Origin: Actinomycetales bacterium
GTDB taxonomy: Bacteria > Actinomycetota > Actinomycetes > Actinomycetales > Cellulomonadaceae
Assembly (NCBI GenBank): GCA_012514545.1
Contig: JAAZAC010000272.1
Span: 1 to 5,412, forward strand
Reading direction: 5' to 3'
Length of the DNA: 5,412 bases
The notes under the pieces were generated by a model. It was not told the DNA's origin, did not search any database, and was given only the letters and a program-made list of their open reading frames with translations. Numbering within the stretch: the stretch's first letter is position 1; each line of letters begins with the position of its first letter. Positions 1 through 5,412 of the stretch are shown in pieces. A program made the translations under genes and the position numbers.

Positions 1-471
1 CCGCAGGTCGTCGCCCCACACCTTCTCGACGAGCTCGGCGTCGTGCCGCCCCTCGACCCACAGTCGGCTCGCGCGCGCGACGCGGGCACGCGCCCCGGGC
101 ACCGCGACCGACCCCGACGCCGTCCGGGCGGGCCGGGCGGGACCGGCGGACGCCGCCGGGGCCGCGGGCGCGACGAGCTCCACGGGCTCGCCGTCGACCC
201 AGAAGCCGGGCCCGAGGCCGAACGTGCGGGTGCGCCCGTGCCGGTCCTCGAGCACGACGACGTGCATGCCGCCGGACTTCTCGACGCGCACGACGACGCC
301 CACCCAGCCGGTCTCGACGTCCTCCACCACCAGGCCCGGCTCGGCCGGGACGGGCCGGGACGCCGGCCGGCGCCGCGCCGCCCAGGGACGCGGGTCGCGC
401 GGGTCGCGCCCGGCGAGCACGTCGGGGCCGTAGCGGTCGCCGAACGGGCTGGGTGTCGCGGGTCCGGGCAC
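1..471 (-). CDS. DUF3097 family protein, N-terminal part (cut by window start)
   Basis: The minus strand encodes 157 in-frame residues that run off the window at base 1 without a stop. From memory of the family this matches DUF3097, an actinobacterial family of unknown function usually found beside hrcA. Visible features are a start near DRYGPDVLAG (12-21), a small beta-rich segment with GLVVEDVETGWVGVVVRVEK (46-65) and VVVLEDRHGR (71-80), an Ala/Pro-rich linker (about 101-120), and then RLWVEGRHDAELVEKVWG (136-153). That last segment resembles the first acidic motif of TOPRIM domains; this is my inference. The GTG at 471 was chosen because no other ATG, GTG or TTG lies in frame for at least 70 bases upstream, and because a -10 box sits 6 nt before it. 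There is no Shine-Dalgarno sequence. The gene is divergent from hrcA. Family assignment is strong, function unknown. Confidence 0.9.
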   Translation of the reverse strand, partial: MPGPATPSPFGDRYGPDVLAGRDPRDPRPWAARRRPASRPVPAEPGLVVEDVETGWVGVVVRVEKSGGMHVVVLEDRHGRTRTFGLGPGFWVDGEPVELVAPAAPAASAGPARPARTASGSVAVPGARARVARASRLWVEGRHDAELVEKVWGDDLR

Positions 472-477
472 CGTGGC

Positions 478-483
478 ACTGTA
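478..483 (-). promoter_or_regulatory. Candidate -10 box (TACAGT) for a leaderless DUF3097 transcript
   Basis: On the minus strand TACAGT fits the actinobacterial TANNNT consensus. It is separated by 6 nt (GCCACG) from the GTG start codon at 471, so transcription would begin at or next to the start codon. No clear -35 hexamer is visible about 17 nt upstream. The absence of a ribosome binding site supports leaderless translation. Confidence 0.5.
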
Positions 484-533
484 CGAGGCGCCGGCGCGGG
501 TCGGCGGGATCCCGCACGGGCGCGCCGACGACG

Positions 534-539
534 TAGGAT
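534..539 (+). promoter_or_regulatory. Candidate -10 box (TAGGAT) of the hrcA-dnaJ-rsmE promoter
   Basis: TAGGAT fits TANNNT and shares its last base with the first base of the CIRCE operator. The expected start site is near 545-547, inside the operator's left arm, so bound HrcA would block initiation. The -35 region (about 511-517) has no recognisable TTGACA-like sequence, which is common in high-GC actinobacteria. The 5' leader would be about 60 nt. Confidence 0.55.
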
Positions 540-565
540 TAGCACTCAACGGGGTCGAGTGCCAC
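539..565. promoter_or_regulatory. CIRCE operator (HrcA-binding inverted repeat)
   Basis: The left arm TTAGCACTC (539-547) is identical to the CIRCE consensus arm. A 9-nt spacer (548-556) is followed by the right arm GAGTGCCAC (557-565), which matches 7 of the 9 consensus bases GAGTGCTAA. CIRCE is the known operator of HrcA, and this copy lies 42 bp upstream of hrcA itself, indicating autorepression. It overlaps the candidate -10 and start site. The imperfect right arm may weaken the symmetry but leaves the GAGTGC core intact. Confidence 0.95.
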
Positions 566-594
566 CGACGCCCGCGACCGGTGGCGAGCGAGCC

Positions 595-603
595 GGAGGG
601 AGG
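595..603 (+). promoter_or_regulatory. Ribosome binding site of hrcA
   Basis: GGAGGGAGG is a strong Shine-Dalgarno stretch. It ends 4 nt before the GTG at 608 and only 1 nt before the alternative GTG at 605, so it favours 608 as the start. Confidence 0.75.
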
Positions 604-607
604 CGTG

Positions 608-1630
608 GTGAGCGAGGACCGGCGCATCGAGGTGCTCCGGGCGATCGTCGAGGACTACGTCCAGACGAGGGAGCCCGTCGGCTCGCGCGTGCTCGTCGAG
701 CGCCACCGGCTCGGGGTCTCCCCGGCCACCATCCGCAACGACATGGCGGCGCTCGAGGAGAGCGGCTACATCACGCAGCCGCACACCTCGGCGGGCCGCG
801 TGCCCACGGACAAGGGCTACCGCCTGTTCGTCGACCGGCTGTCCCAGATCAAGCCGCTGTCGCCCGCCGAGCAGCGCGCGATCCGGGCGTTCCTCGACGA
901 CGCGGTGGACCTGGACGACGTCGTCGACCGGGCGGTCCGGCTGCTCGCGCAGCTCACCCAGCAGGTCGCCGTCGTGCAGTACCCCTCGCTGCGGCGGACG
1001 GCCCTGCGCCACCTCGAGCTCGTGCCGATCGAGCGGGACCGGCTGCTGCTCGTCATCATCACGGAGGCGGGCCGCGTCGAGCAGCGCGTGCTCGAGGCGC
1101 CCGACGGGCTGCCCGAGCACATCATCGGGGAGCTGCGGGCGCGCCTGAACGCCACCGTCGCCGGCCGGCGGCTGGCGGACCTGCCGGAGCCGCTCGACGA
1201 CACGGTGGCCCAGGCGTTCCCGGTCTCCGAGCAGGAGTTCGTGCGCCGGGTGGTCCGGCTGCTCGAGGAGACGCTCACGGAGACCACCGAGGAGCGCATC
1301 GTCATGGCCGGCACGGCCCACCTCGCGCGCAGCGGCATGGACTTCGTGCACACGATCCGCCCCGTGCTCGAGGCGCTCGAGGAGCAGGTCGTGCTCCTCA
1401 AGCTGCTCAGCGAGATGGCGGAGGACTCGGCGGGGGTCGCCGTCCGGATCGGCCACGAGAACAGGTACGAGGGCCTGACCGAGACGTCCATCGTGGCGGC
1501 GAGCTACGGGGCCGAGGGGCAGCCGCTCGCCCGGATCGGCGCACTCGGCCCGACCCGGATGGACTACCCGGGCACGATGTCGTCCGTGCGCGCGGTCGCC
1601 CGGTACCTCTCGCGGATCCTCGCCGGATGA
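608..1630 (+). CDS. hrcA: Heat-inducible transcription repressor HrcA
   Basis: HrcA is the dimeric repressor that binds CIRCE sites and controls class I heat-shock genes such as groES-groEL; in the family its activity depends on folding by GroEL, so unfolded protein relieves repression. The product is 340 residues, the normal family length. The N-terminal winged-helix domain (about 1-78) holds the hallmark segment VSPATIRNDMAALEESGYI (37-55), followed by HTSAGRVPTDKGYR (59-72). A GAF-like central region and a dimerisation region follow, and the protein ends with ILAG. The GTG at 608 gives a start SEDRRIEVLRAIVEDY typical of actinobacterial homologues and has a strong ribosome binding site. 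A longer in-frame ATG at 473 is rejected because that stretch contains the promoter and CIRCE. It is first gene of the hrcA-dnaJ-rsmE cluster, 88 bp ahead of dnaJ. Confidence 0.97.
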   Translation: MSEDRRIEVLRAIVEDYVQTREPVGSRVLVERHRLGVSPATIRNDMAALEESGYITQPHTSAGRVPTDKGYRLFVDRLSQIKPLSPAEQRAIRAFLDDAVDLDDVVDRAVRLLAQLTQQVAVVQYPSLRRTALRHLELVPIERDRLLLVIITEAGRVEQRVLEAPDGLPEHIIGELRARLNATVAGRRLADLPEPLDDTVAQAFPVSEQEFVRRVVRLLEETLTETTEERIVMAGTAHLARSGMDFVHTIRPVLEALEEQVVLLKLLSEMAEDSAGVAVRIGHENRYEGLTETSIVAASYGAEGQPLARIGALGPTRMDYPGTMSSVRAVARYLSRILAG

Positions 1631-1718
1631 CCGGCGGCGCGCCGGCCCGTGCACGGGTCCCGATACCGGCCCGCCCCCGGGTCGCGACACCTGACCGCAC
1701 CACGAGTCCTGGAGCCCA
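1631..1718 (+). other. hrcA-dnaJ intergenic spacer with two small hairpins
   Basis: This 88-bp spacer starts with two adjacent inverted repeats. CCGGC / GCCGG (1631-1635 and 1641-1645) has a 5-nt loop, and CCCGTGCACGGG (1646-1657) is a perfect 12-bp palindrome. There is no T-tract, so it is not a classical terminator. No TANNNT box or second CIRCE is visible, which favours read-through from the hrcA promoter. GGAG at 1711-1714 is the probable dnaJ ribosome binding site, 4 nt before its GTG. Confidence 0.4.
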
Positions 1719-2849
1719 GTGAGCACCGACTACTACGCGATCCTCGGCGTCTCGCGCGACGCCTCGGCCGAGGAGATCAAGCGCGCCTACCGGCGCCTGG
1801 CCCGCCAGCTCCACCCCGACGTCGCGACCGGCGACGGGGCGGAGGAGCGGTTCAAGGAGGTCTCCCGGGCGTACGAGGTGCTCTCCAACCCCGAGAAGCG
1901 CCGGATGTACGACGCCGGGATGGACCCGGCCGCCCCGGGCGGCGGCGGCCCCGGCTTCGGCGCGGGCTTCGGCTTCCAGGACATCTTCGAGACGTTCTTC
2001 GGGGCCGGCCCGACGGCGCGGCGCGGCCCGGTCCCGCGGGCCCGCCGTGGCCAGGACGCGCTCGTGCGCCTCGACGTGGACCTCGCGGAGGCCGCGTTCG
2101 GCGCGCACCGCGAGATCCAGGTGGACACGGCCGTCGTGTGCCCGACCTGCGGCGGCACGTGCTGCCGGCCCGGCACGTCCCCGCGCACGTGCGAGGTGTG
2201 CGGCGGGCAGGGCAGCGTGCAGCGCGTGGCGCGGTCGTTCCTCGGCCAGGTGATGACGTCGAGCCCGTGCGCCGCGTGCCACGGCTTCGGCACCGTCATC
2301 CCCGACCCGTGCCCGGAGTGCTCGGGCGAGGGGCGCGTGCGGGCCCGCCGCACCCTCGCGGTCGAGGTCCCGGCCGGCGTCGAGACGGGCACGCGCATCA
2401 AGCTGCCCGGCCAGGGCGAGGTCGGCCCCGCGGGCGGCCCGCCCGGCGACGTGTACCTCGAGGTGCGCGAGCGGCCGCACCCGACGCTCGTGCGCCAGGG
2501 CGACGACCTGCACTGCTCGCTCGAGGTGCCGATGACGGCCGCCGCCCTCGGCACCGTCCTGCGCCTGGAGACGCTCGACGGCGAGCGCGAGATCGACCTT
2601 CGCCCGGGCACGCAGCCGGGCGAGGTCGTCACGTTGCGCGGCCTCGGCGTCGGGCACCTGCGCGGCGCCGGCCGCGGCGACCTGCACGTCCACATCGACG
2701 TCCAGGTGCCGACCGGCCTCGACACCGAGCAGGAGCGGCTGCTGCGCGAGCTCGCCGCCCTGCGCGGCGAGGAGCGCCCCGAGCCCCGGCTGGCCTCCGC
2801 GCAGTCCGGCGTGTTCGCCCGGCTGCGGGACTACCTCGCCGGACGCTGA
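1719..2849 (+). CDS. dnaJ: Type I (class A) DnaJ / Hsp40 co-chaperone, hrcA-linked paralogue
   Basis: DnaJ delivers unfolded clients to DnaK and stimulates its ATPase. The 376-residue product has the full type I order: J domain (4 to about 66) with HPD at 32-34; a Gly/Phe-rich linker (about 73-97) containing FQDIFETFFG; a cysteine-rich zinc region (141-207); and beta-rich C-terminal client-binding and dimerisation domains. The four zinc motifs start at C141, C158, C184 and C198. The first is unusual: CPTCGGTC followed by another Cys, so C148 and C149 replace the usual Gly and small residue of CxxCxGxG, without any length change. In actinobacteria this copy, often called DnaJ2, is distinct from the dnaJ in the dnaK-grpE operon. 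The GTG at 1719 has GGAG 4 nt upstream. The stop overlaps the rsmE start (TGATG), suggesting translational coupling. Confidence 0.97.
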   Translation: MSTDYYAILGVSRDASAEEIKRAYRRLARQLHPDVATGDGAEERFKEVSRAYEVLSNPEKRRMYDAGMDPAAPGGGGPGFGAGFGFQDIFETFFGAGPTARRGPVPRARRGQDALVRLDVDLAEAAFGAHREIQVDTAVVCPTCGGTCCRPGTSPRTCEVCGGQGSVQRVARSFLGQVMTSSPCAACHGFGTVIPDPCPECSGEGRVRARRTLAVEVPAGVETGTRIKLPGQGEVGPAGGPPGDVYLEVRERPHPTLVRQGDDLHCSLEVPMTAAALGTVLRLETLDGEREIDLRPGTQPGEVVTLRGLGVGHLRGAGRGDLHVHIDVQVPTGLDTEQERLLRELAALRGEERPEPRLASAQSGVFARLRDYLAGR

Positions 2850-3619
2850 TGGCGACCGCCCCCGTCTTCCTCGCGGACCCGGGCCTGCTCGACGGCTACG
2901 GGCCGGGCTCGGTCTACGCGCTCGTGGGCGCGGAGGCCCGGCACGCCGGGGTGGTGCAGCGCCGCCGCCCGGGCGAGCGGATCGACGTCGTCGACGGCGC
3001 GGGCGTGCGCCTCGAGTGCGTGATCTCCGTGGTCGAGCCGGGCCGGCTCACGCTCGACGTCCTCGGCCGGCGGGAGGAGCCCGCGCCGCGGGTGCGGCTC
3101 GTGCTCGCCCAGGCGCTCGCCAAGGGGGACCGCGACGAGATGGCGATCGAGGCGGCCACGGAGGTGGGCGTCGACGAGGTGGTGCCGTGGCAGGCCGACC
3201 GATCGGTCGTGGTCTGGCGCGGCGAGCGCGCCGCGAAGAGCCGGGCCCGCTGGCTCGCCACGGTGCGCGAGGCGACGAAGCAGTCGCGGCGGTCGTGGCG
3301 GCCCGAGGTCGCCAGCCCGGCGGACACCGCCGGGCTGGCCGAGCGCATCGCGGCCGAGGTGGCGCGGGGCGGCGTGGCCGTCGTGCTGCACGGCACGGGC
3401 GCCGAGCGGCTCGCCGACGTGCCCCTCCCGCCGCCCGACGCCGGGGCCGCGGTGCTCGTCGTCGTCGGCCCGGAGGGCGGCATCGCCGCGCGCGAGCTGG
3501 ACGTGCTCGTCGGGGCCGGCGCGCGGGTCGCCCGGCTGGGGCCGACCGTGCTGCGCACGTCGACGGCCGGCCCAGTGGCGCTGGCCCTCCTCGCCGAGCG
3601 GCTCGGCCGGTGGGCCTGA
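2849..3619 (+). CDS. rsmE: 16S rRNA (uracil(1498)-N3)-methyltransferase RsmE
   Basis: RsmE uses S-adenosylmethionine to methylate N3 of U1498 in 16S rRNA, in the decoding region of the 30S subunit. The 256-residue product has the family's small N-terminal PUA-like RNA-binding domain (about 1-75; note GAEARHAGVVQRRRPGERI, 27-45) and a C-terminal SPOUT trefoil-knot methyltransferase domain. Recognisable motifs are LAQALAKGDRDEMAIEAATE (starting near 90), KQSRRSWRPEV (about 147-157), VVGPEGG ending at 211, and LGPTVLRTSTAGP (230-242), the last two forming the cofactor-binding knot. The ATG at 2849 overlaps the dnaJ stop by one base; GGAC at 2841-2844 is only a weak ribosome binding site, so coupling to dnaJ translation is likely. 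It is last in the hrcA cluster and converges on the lipoprotein gene 33 bp away. Confidence 0.96.
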   Translation: MATAPVFLADPGLLDGYGPGSVYALVGAEARHAGVVQRRRPGERIDVVDGAGVRLECVISVVEPGRLTLDVLGRREEPAPRVRLVLAQALAKGDRDEMAIEAATEVGVDEVVPWQADRSVVVWRGERAAKSRARWLATVREATKQSRRSWRPEVASPADTAGLAERIAAEVARGGVAVVLHGTGAERLADVPLPPPDAGAAVLVVVGPEGGIAARELDVLVGAGARVARLGPTVLRTSTAGPVALALLAERLGRWA

Positions 3620-3652
3620 CCGCGCGCTCCGCGGCCGTGGGGTCCGACCGCG

Positions 3653-4168
3653 TCAGACGACGGTGAAGGTCACCTCGACCGGGTTGTGGCGGTCGACGCC
3701 GGACTCGCCGTCCGACACGTCCGGCTCCCACACCTCGACCGTGTACTCGCCGGGCTCGAGCTCGACGGTGAACGTGTAGGGCCCGACCTCGCCGTTGGCG
3801 CCGGCCATCGTCCAGCCCTCGGCGACGACCTCGTCCGTGCCGGCGCGCAGCACGCGGTAGTTGAGCGTGGCCTCGAACGCCGTGCCCTCGCCGCTCACGG
3901 TGACCGTGGGGCCGGGCACCTCCGCGCCCGCCAGCGGCTCGGTGATCGAGTTCGGGCCGTTGACGGCGGGCTCCGGGTCGGGCGCCTCGGCGGTCTCCGT
4001 GACCTCGGGCGTCGGCTCGGGCGACGCGCTCGGCTCCTCGCTGACCGTGGGCTCGTCGGCCGGCTCGGGCTCGCCCGTCCGGCAGCCCGCCAGGCCCGCG
4101 CCGAGCAGGGCGACGGCGACGCCGACCGCGGCGAGGCGCCGCGCCCTCCGCATCGTGCTCGAACGCAT
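3653..4168 (-). CDS. Putative lipoprotein with Gmad2-like immunoglobulin domain
   Basis: The 171-residue product starts with an Arg-rich n-region, a hydrophobic stretch AAVGVAVALLGAGLAGC (13-29) and the lipobox LAGC, so Cys29 should be lipidated and the protein anchored outside the membrane. A low-complexity Pro/Glu/Thr/Ser spacer follows (about 30-72). The C-terminal domain (about 73-171) has the pattern of Gmad2, an Ig-like domain first noted in spore-germination proteins: NSITEPLAGAEV, PTVTVSGEGTAFEATLNYRV (87-106), then GPYTFTVEL and PGEYTVEVWEPDVSDGESG (139-157). No GerMN domain is present, and the presumed host group does not form spores, so its role is unknown; binding to cell-wall or surface ligands is a guess. 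The ATG at 4168 was preferred to an in-frame ATG at 4195 because AAGGAG lies 6 nt before it. It is convergent with rsmE and divergent from the HIT gene. Confidence 0.85.
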   Translation of the reverse strand: MRSSTMRRARRLAAVGVAVALLGAGLAGCRTGEPEPADEPTVSEEPSASPEPTPEVTETAEAPDPEPAVNGPNSITEPLAGAEVPGPTVTVSGEGTAFEATLNYRVLRAGTDEVVAEGWTMAGANGEVGPYTFTVELEPGEYTVEVWEPDVSDGESGVDRHNPVEVTFTVV

Positions 4169-4174
4169 GGCCGA

Positions 4175-4180
4175 CTCCTT
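4175..4180 (-). promoter_or_regulatory. Ribosome binding site of the Gmad2 lipoprotein gene
   Basis: On the minus strand AAGGAG, within GGAAGGAG, lies 6 nt before the ATG at 4168. It decides this start over the upstream ATG at 4195, whose reading would run through the site itself. A weak extended -10-like sequence, TGC then GAGGAT (GAGGAT at 4194-4199), lies just upstream; I rate it too uncertain to list on its own. Confidence 0.7.
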
Positions 4181-4224
4181 CCGCTCTCCCCGCATCCTCG
4201 CAGGTCGACGGCCGCGCCCGGCAC

Positions 4225-4230
4225 TACCCT
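4225..4230 (+). promoter_or_regulatory. Candidate -10 box (TACCCT) for a leaderless HIT-gene transcript
   Basis: TACCCT fits TANNNT and is followed by 6 nt (GTCGGC) and then the ATG at 4237. The predicted transcript would begin at or beside the A of the start codon. No Shine-Dalgarno sequence precedes the ATG, which fits a leaderless message. It lies in the 68-bp region shared with the divergent lipoprotein gene. No convincing -35 is seen. Confidence 0.5.
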
Positions 4231-4236
4231 GTCGGC

Positions 4237-4602
4237 ATGTCTTCCGCGGAGAACCGGCTGAGCGTGCCGGACTGCCTCTTCTGTCGGATCGTCGCCGGCG
4301 AGGTGCCCGCCGACGTCGTCGCCTCCACCGAGCGCGCCGTGGCCTTCCGGGACATCAACCCGCAGGCGCCGGTGCACGTCCTCGTCGTGCCCCGCGACCA
4401 CCACGCCGACGTCACGCAGCTCGCGGCCGTCGACCCGGGCCTGCTGGCCGACGTCGTCGCCCTCGCCGACGAGGTCGCCCAGGAGCACGCGGGCGGCCAG
4501 TTCCGCCTCGTGTTCAACACCGGCGCCGAGGCCGGGCAGTCGGTGTTCCACGTGCACGGGCACGTCATCGGGGGCCGCCGCCTCGGGTGGTCGCCGGCCT
4601 GA
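4237..4602 (+). CDS. HIT-family nucleotide-binding hydrolase (HinT-like)
   Basis: HIT proteins of the Hint branch are dimeric nucleotide hydrolases or transferases acting mainly on nucleoside phosphoramidates and aminoacyl-adenylates; the physiological substrate here is unknown. The 121-residue product covers the whole fold: DCLFCRIVAGEVPADVV (12-28) with a CxxC pair at 13 and 16, FRDINPQAPVHVLVVPRDHH (37-56), FNTGAEAGQSVFHVHGHVIGG (93-113) with the histidine triad H105, H107, H109, and a C-terminal GWSP (117-120) like the HinT tail. The middle triad position is HVHGHVIGG rather than the more usual HxHLHV. The ATG at 4237 was chosen because it gives a normal family N-terminus and sits at a predicted leaderless start. 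It is divergent from the lipoprotein gene and 84 bp ahead of phoH, with which it may be co-transcribed. Confidence 0.95.
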   Translation: MSSAENRLSVPDCLFCRIVAGEVPADVVASTERAVAFRDINPQAPVHVLVVPRDHHADVTQLAAVDPGLLADVVALADEVAQEHAGGQFRLVFNTGAEAGQSVFHVHGHVIGGRRLGWSPA

Positions 4603-4628
4603 CCCGGCGGTCGGCGGAGGGCCCCGTC

Positions 4629-4634
4629 TACGAT
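4629..4634 (+). promoter_or_regulatory. Candidate -10 box (TACGAT) upstream of phoH
   Basis: TACGAT fits TANNNT, here with the favoured AT ending, and lies between the HIT stop (4602) and phoH. Initiation would be expected near 4641, giving a leader of about 46 nt that contains GAGGAG (4657-4662). The -35 region is not convincing. If real, phoH would have its own promoter in addition to any read-through from the HIT gene. Confidence 0.4.
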
Positions 4635-4686
4635 GGGGAGCGCCCATCCGCACAGTGAGGAGACCAGCGGCCACCGCGCCGTTCCC

Positions 4687-5412
<726 letters not shown>

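Noticed and set aside
473..607. N-terminal extension of HrcA from the ATG at 473
   Set aside because: The extension would contain the -10 box and the CIRCE operator, lacks similarity to HrcA N-termini, and the GTG at 608 has a strong ribosome binding site and gives the normal family length.
43..1722. Long plus-strand open frame of 559 codons covering the DUF3097 and hrcA regions
   Set aside because: Its translation is Arg/Gly/Ala-rich low-complexity sequence with no family resemblance, typical of a shadow frame in very GC-rich DNA. It overlaps two well-supported genes and the CIRCE.
1407..2693. Minus-strand open frame of 428 codons opposite dnaJ
   Set aside because: It lies antisense to the fully conserved dnaJ, has repetitive Arg/Ala/Gly composition and no recognisable motif.
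3619..3655. Possible bidirectional terminator between rsmE and the lipoprotein gene
   Set aside because: Only a 5-bp dyad, CCGCG / CGCGG (3620-3624 and 3630-3634), is visible. There is no T-run on either strand, and such short dyads are frequent by chance in this base composition.
4264..4266. GTG at 4264 as an alternative HIT start
   Set aside because: The nearest GGAG is 12 nt away, and the promoter spacing fits the ATG at 4237 much better.
4622..4638. CCCC / GGGG dyad after the HIT gene as a terminator
   Set aside because: The stem is only 4 bp, has no T-tract, and surrounds the TACGAT box; it is more likely coincidental.

Overview
The window looks like the chromosome of a very GC-rich actinobacterium, most likely of the order Micrococcales and close to Cellulomonas or its relatives. 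This is an inference from three things: the extreme GC content with almost exclusively G/C third codon positions, the GTG starts, and the gene order DUF3097 / hrcA-dnaJ-rsmE / HIT / phoH, which is a conserved actinobacterial neighbourhood. All genes appear intact apart from the two cut by the window edges. I see no RNA gene, mobile element, CRISPR array or long repeat, and no gene-free stretch longer than about 140 bases.

Layout. On the minus strand, 1-471 is the 5' part of a DUF3097-family gene. A 136-bp divergent region follows. It holds a -10 hexamer facing each way and a well-formed CIRCE operator (539-565), the binding site of the heat-shock repressor HrcA. On the plus strand, hrcA (608-1630), dnaJ (1719-2849) and rsmE (2849-3619) form an apparent operon; dnaJ and rsmE overlap by one base. 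Converging on rsmE, a minus-strand gene (3653-4168) encodes a small lipoprotein with a Gmad2-like Ig domain. It diverges from a plus-strand HIT-family hydrolase gene (4237-4602), followed by phoH (4687 to the window end, cut just before the expected Walker B).

How the parts fit together. HrcA should bind the CIRCE at its own promoter, so hrcA, the type I DnaJ co-chaperone and the 16S rRNA methyltransferase RsmE would all be derepressed by heat or by unfolded protein. The HIT and phoH genes belong to the usual actinobacterial ribosome-maturation block (phoH is normally followed by ybeY, outside this window).

Most of this is ordinary housekeeping sequence, and I found no clearly new multi-gene system. 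The points worth a second look are: a possible TOPRIM-like motif in the uncharacterised DUF3097 protein; a DnaJ zinc motif in which the usual small residues are replaced by two extra cysteines; the Gmad2-type lipoprotein inserted in opposite orientation; and two genes whose -10 boxes lie exactly 6 nt before the start codon, suggesting leaderless transcripts.
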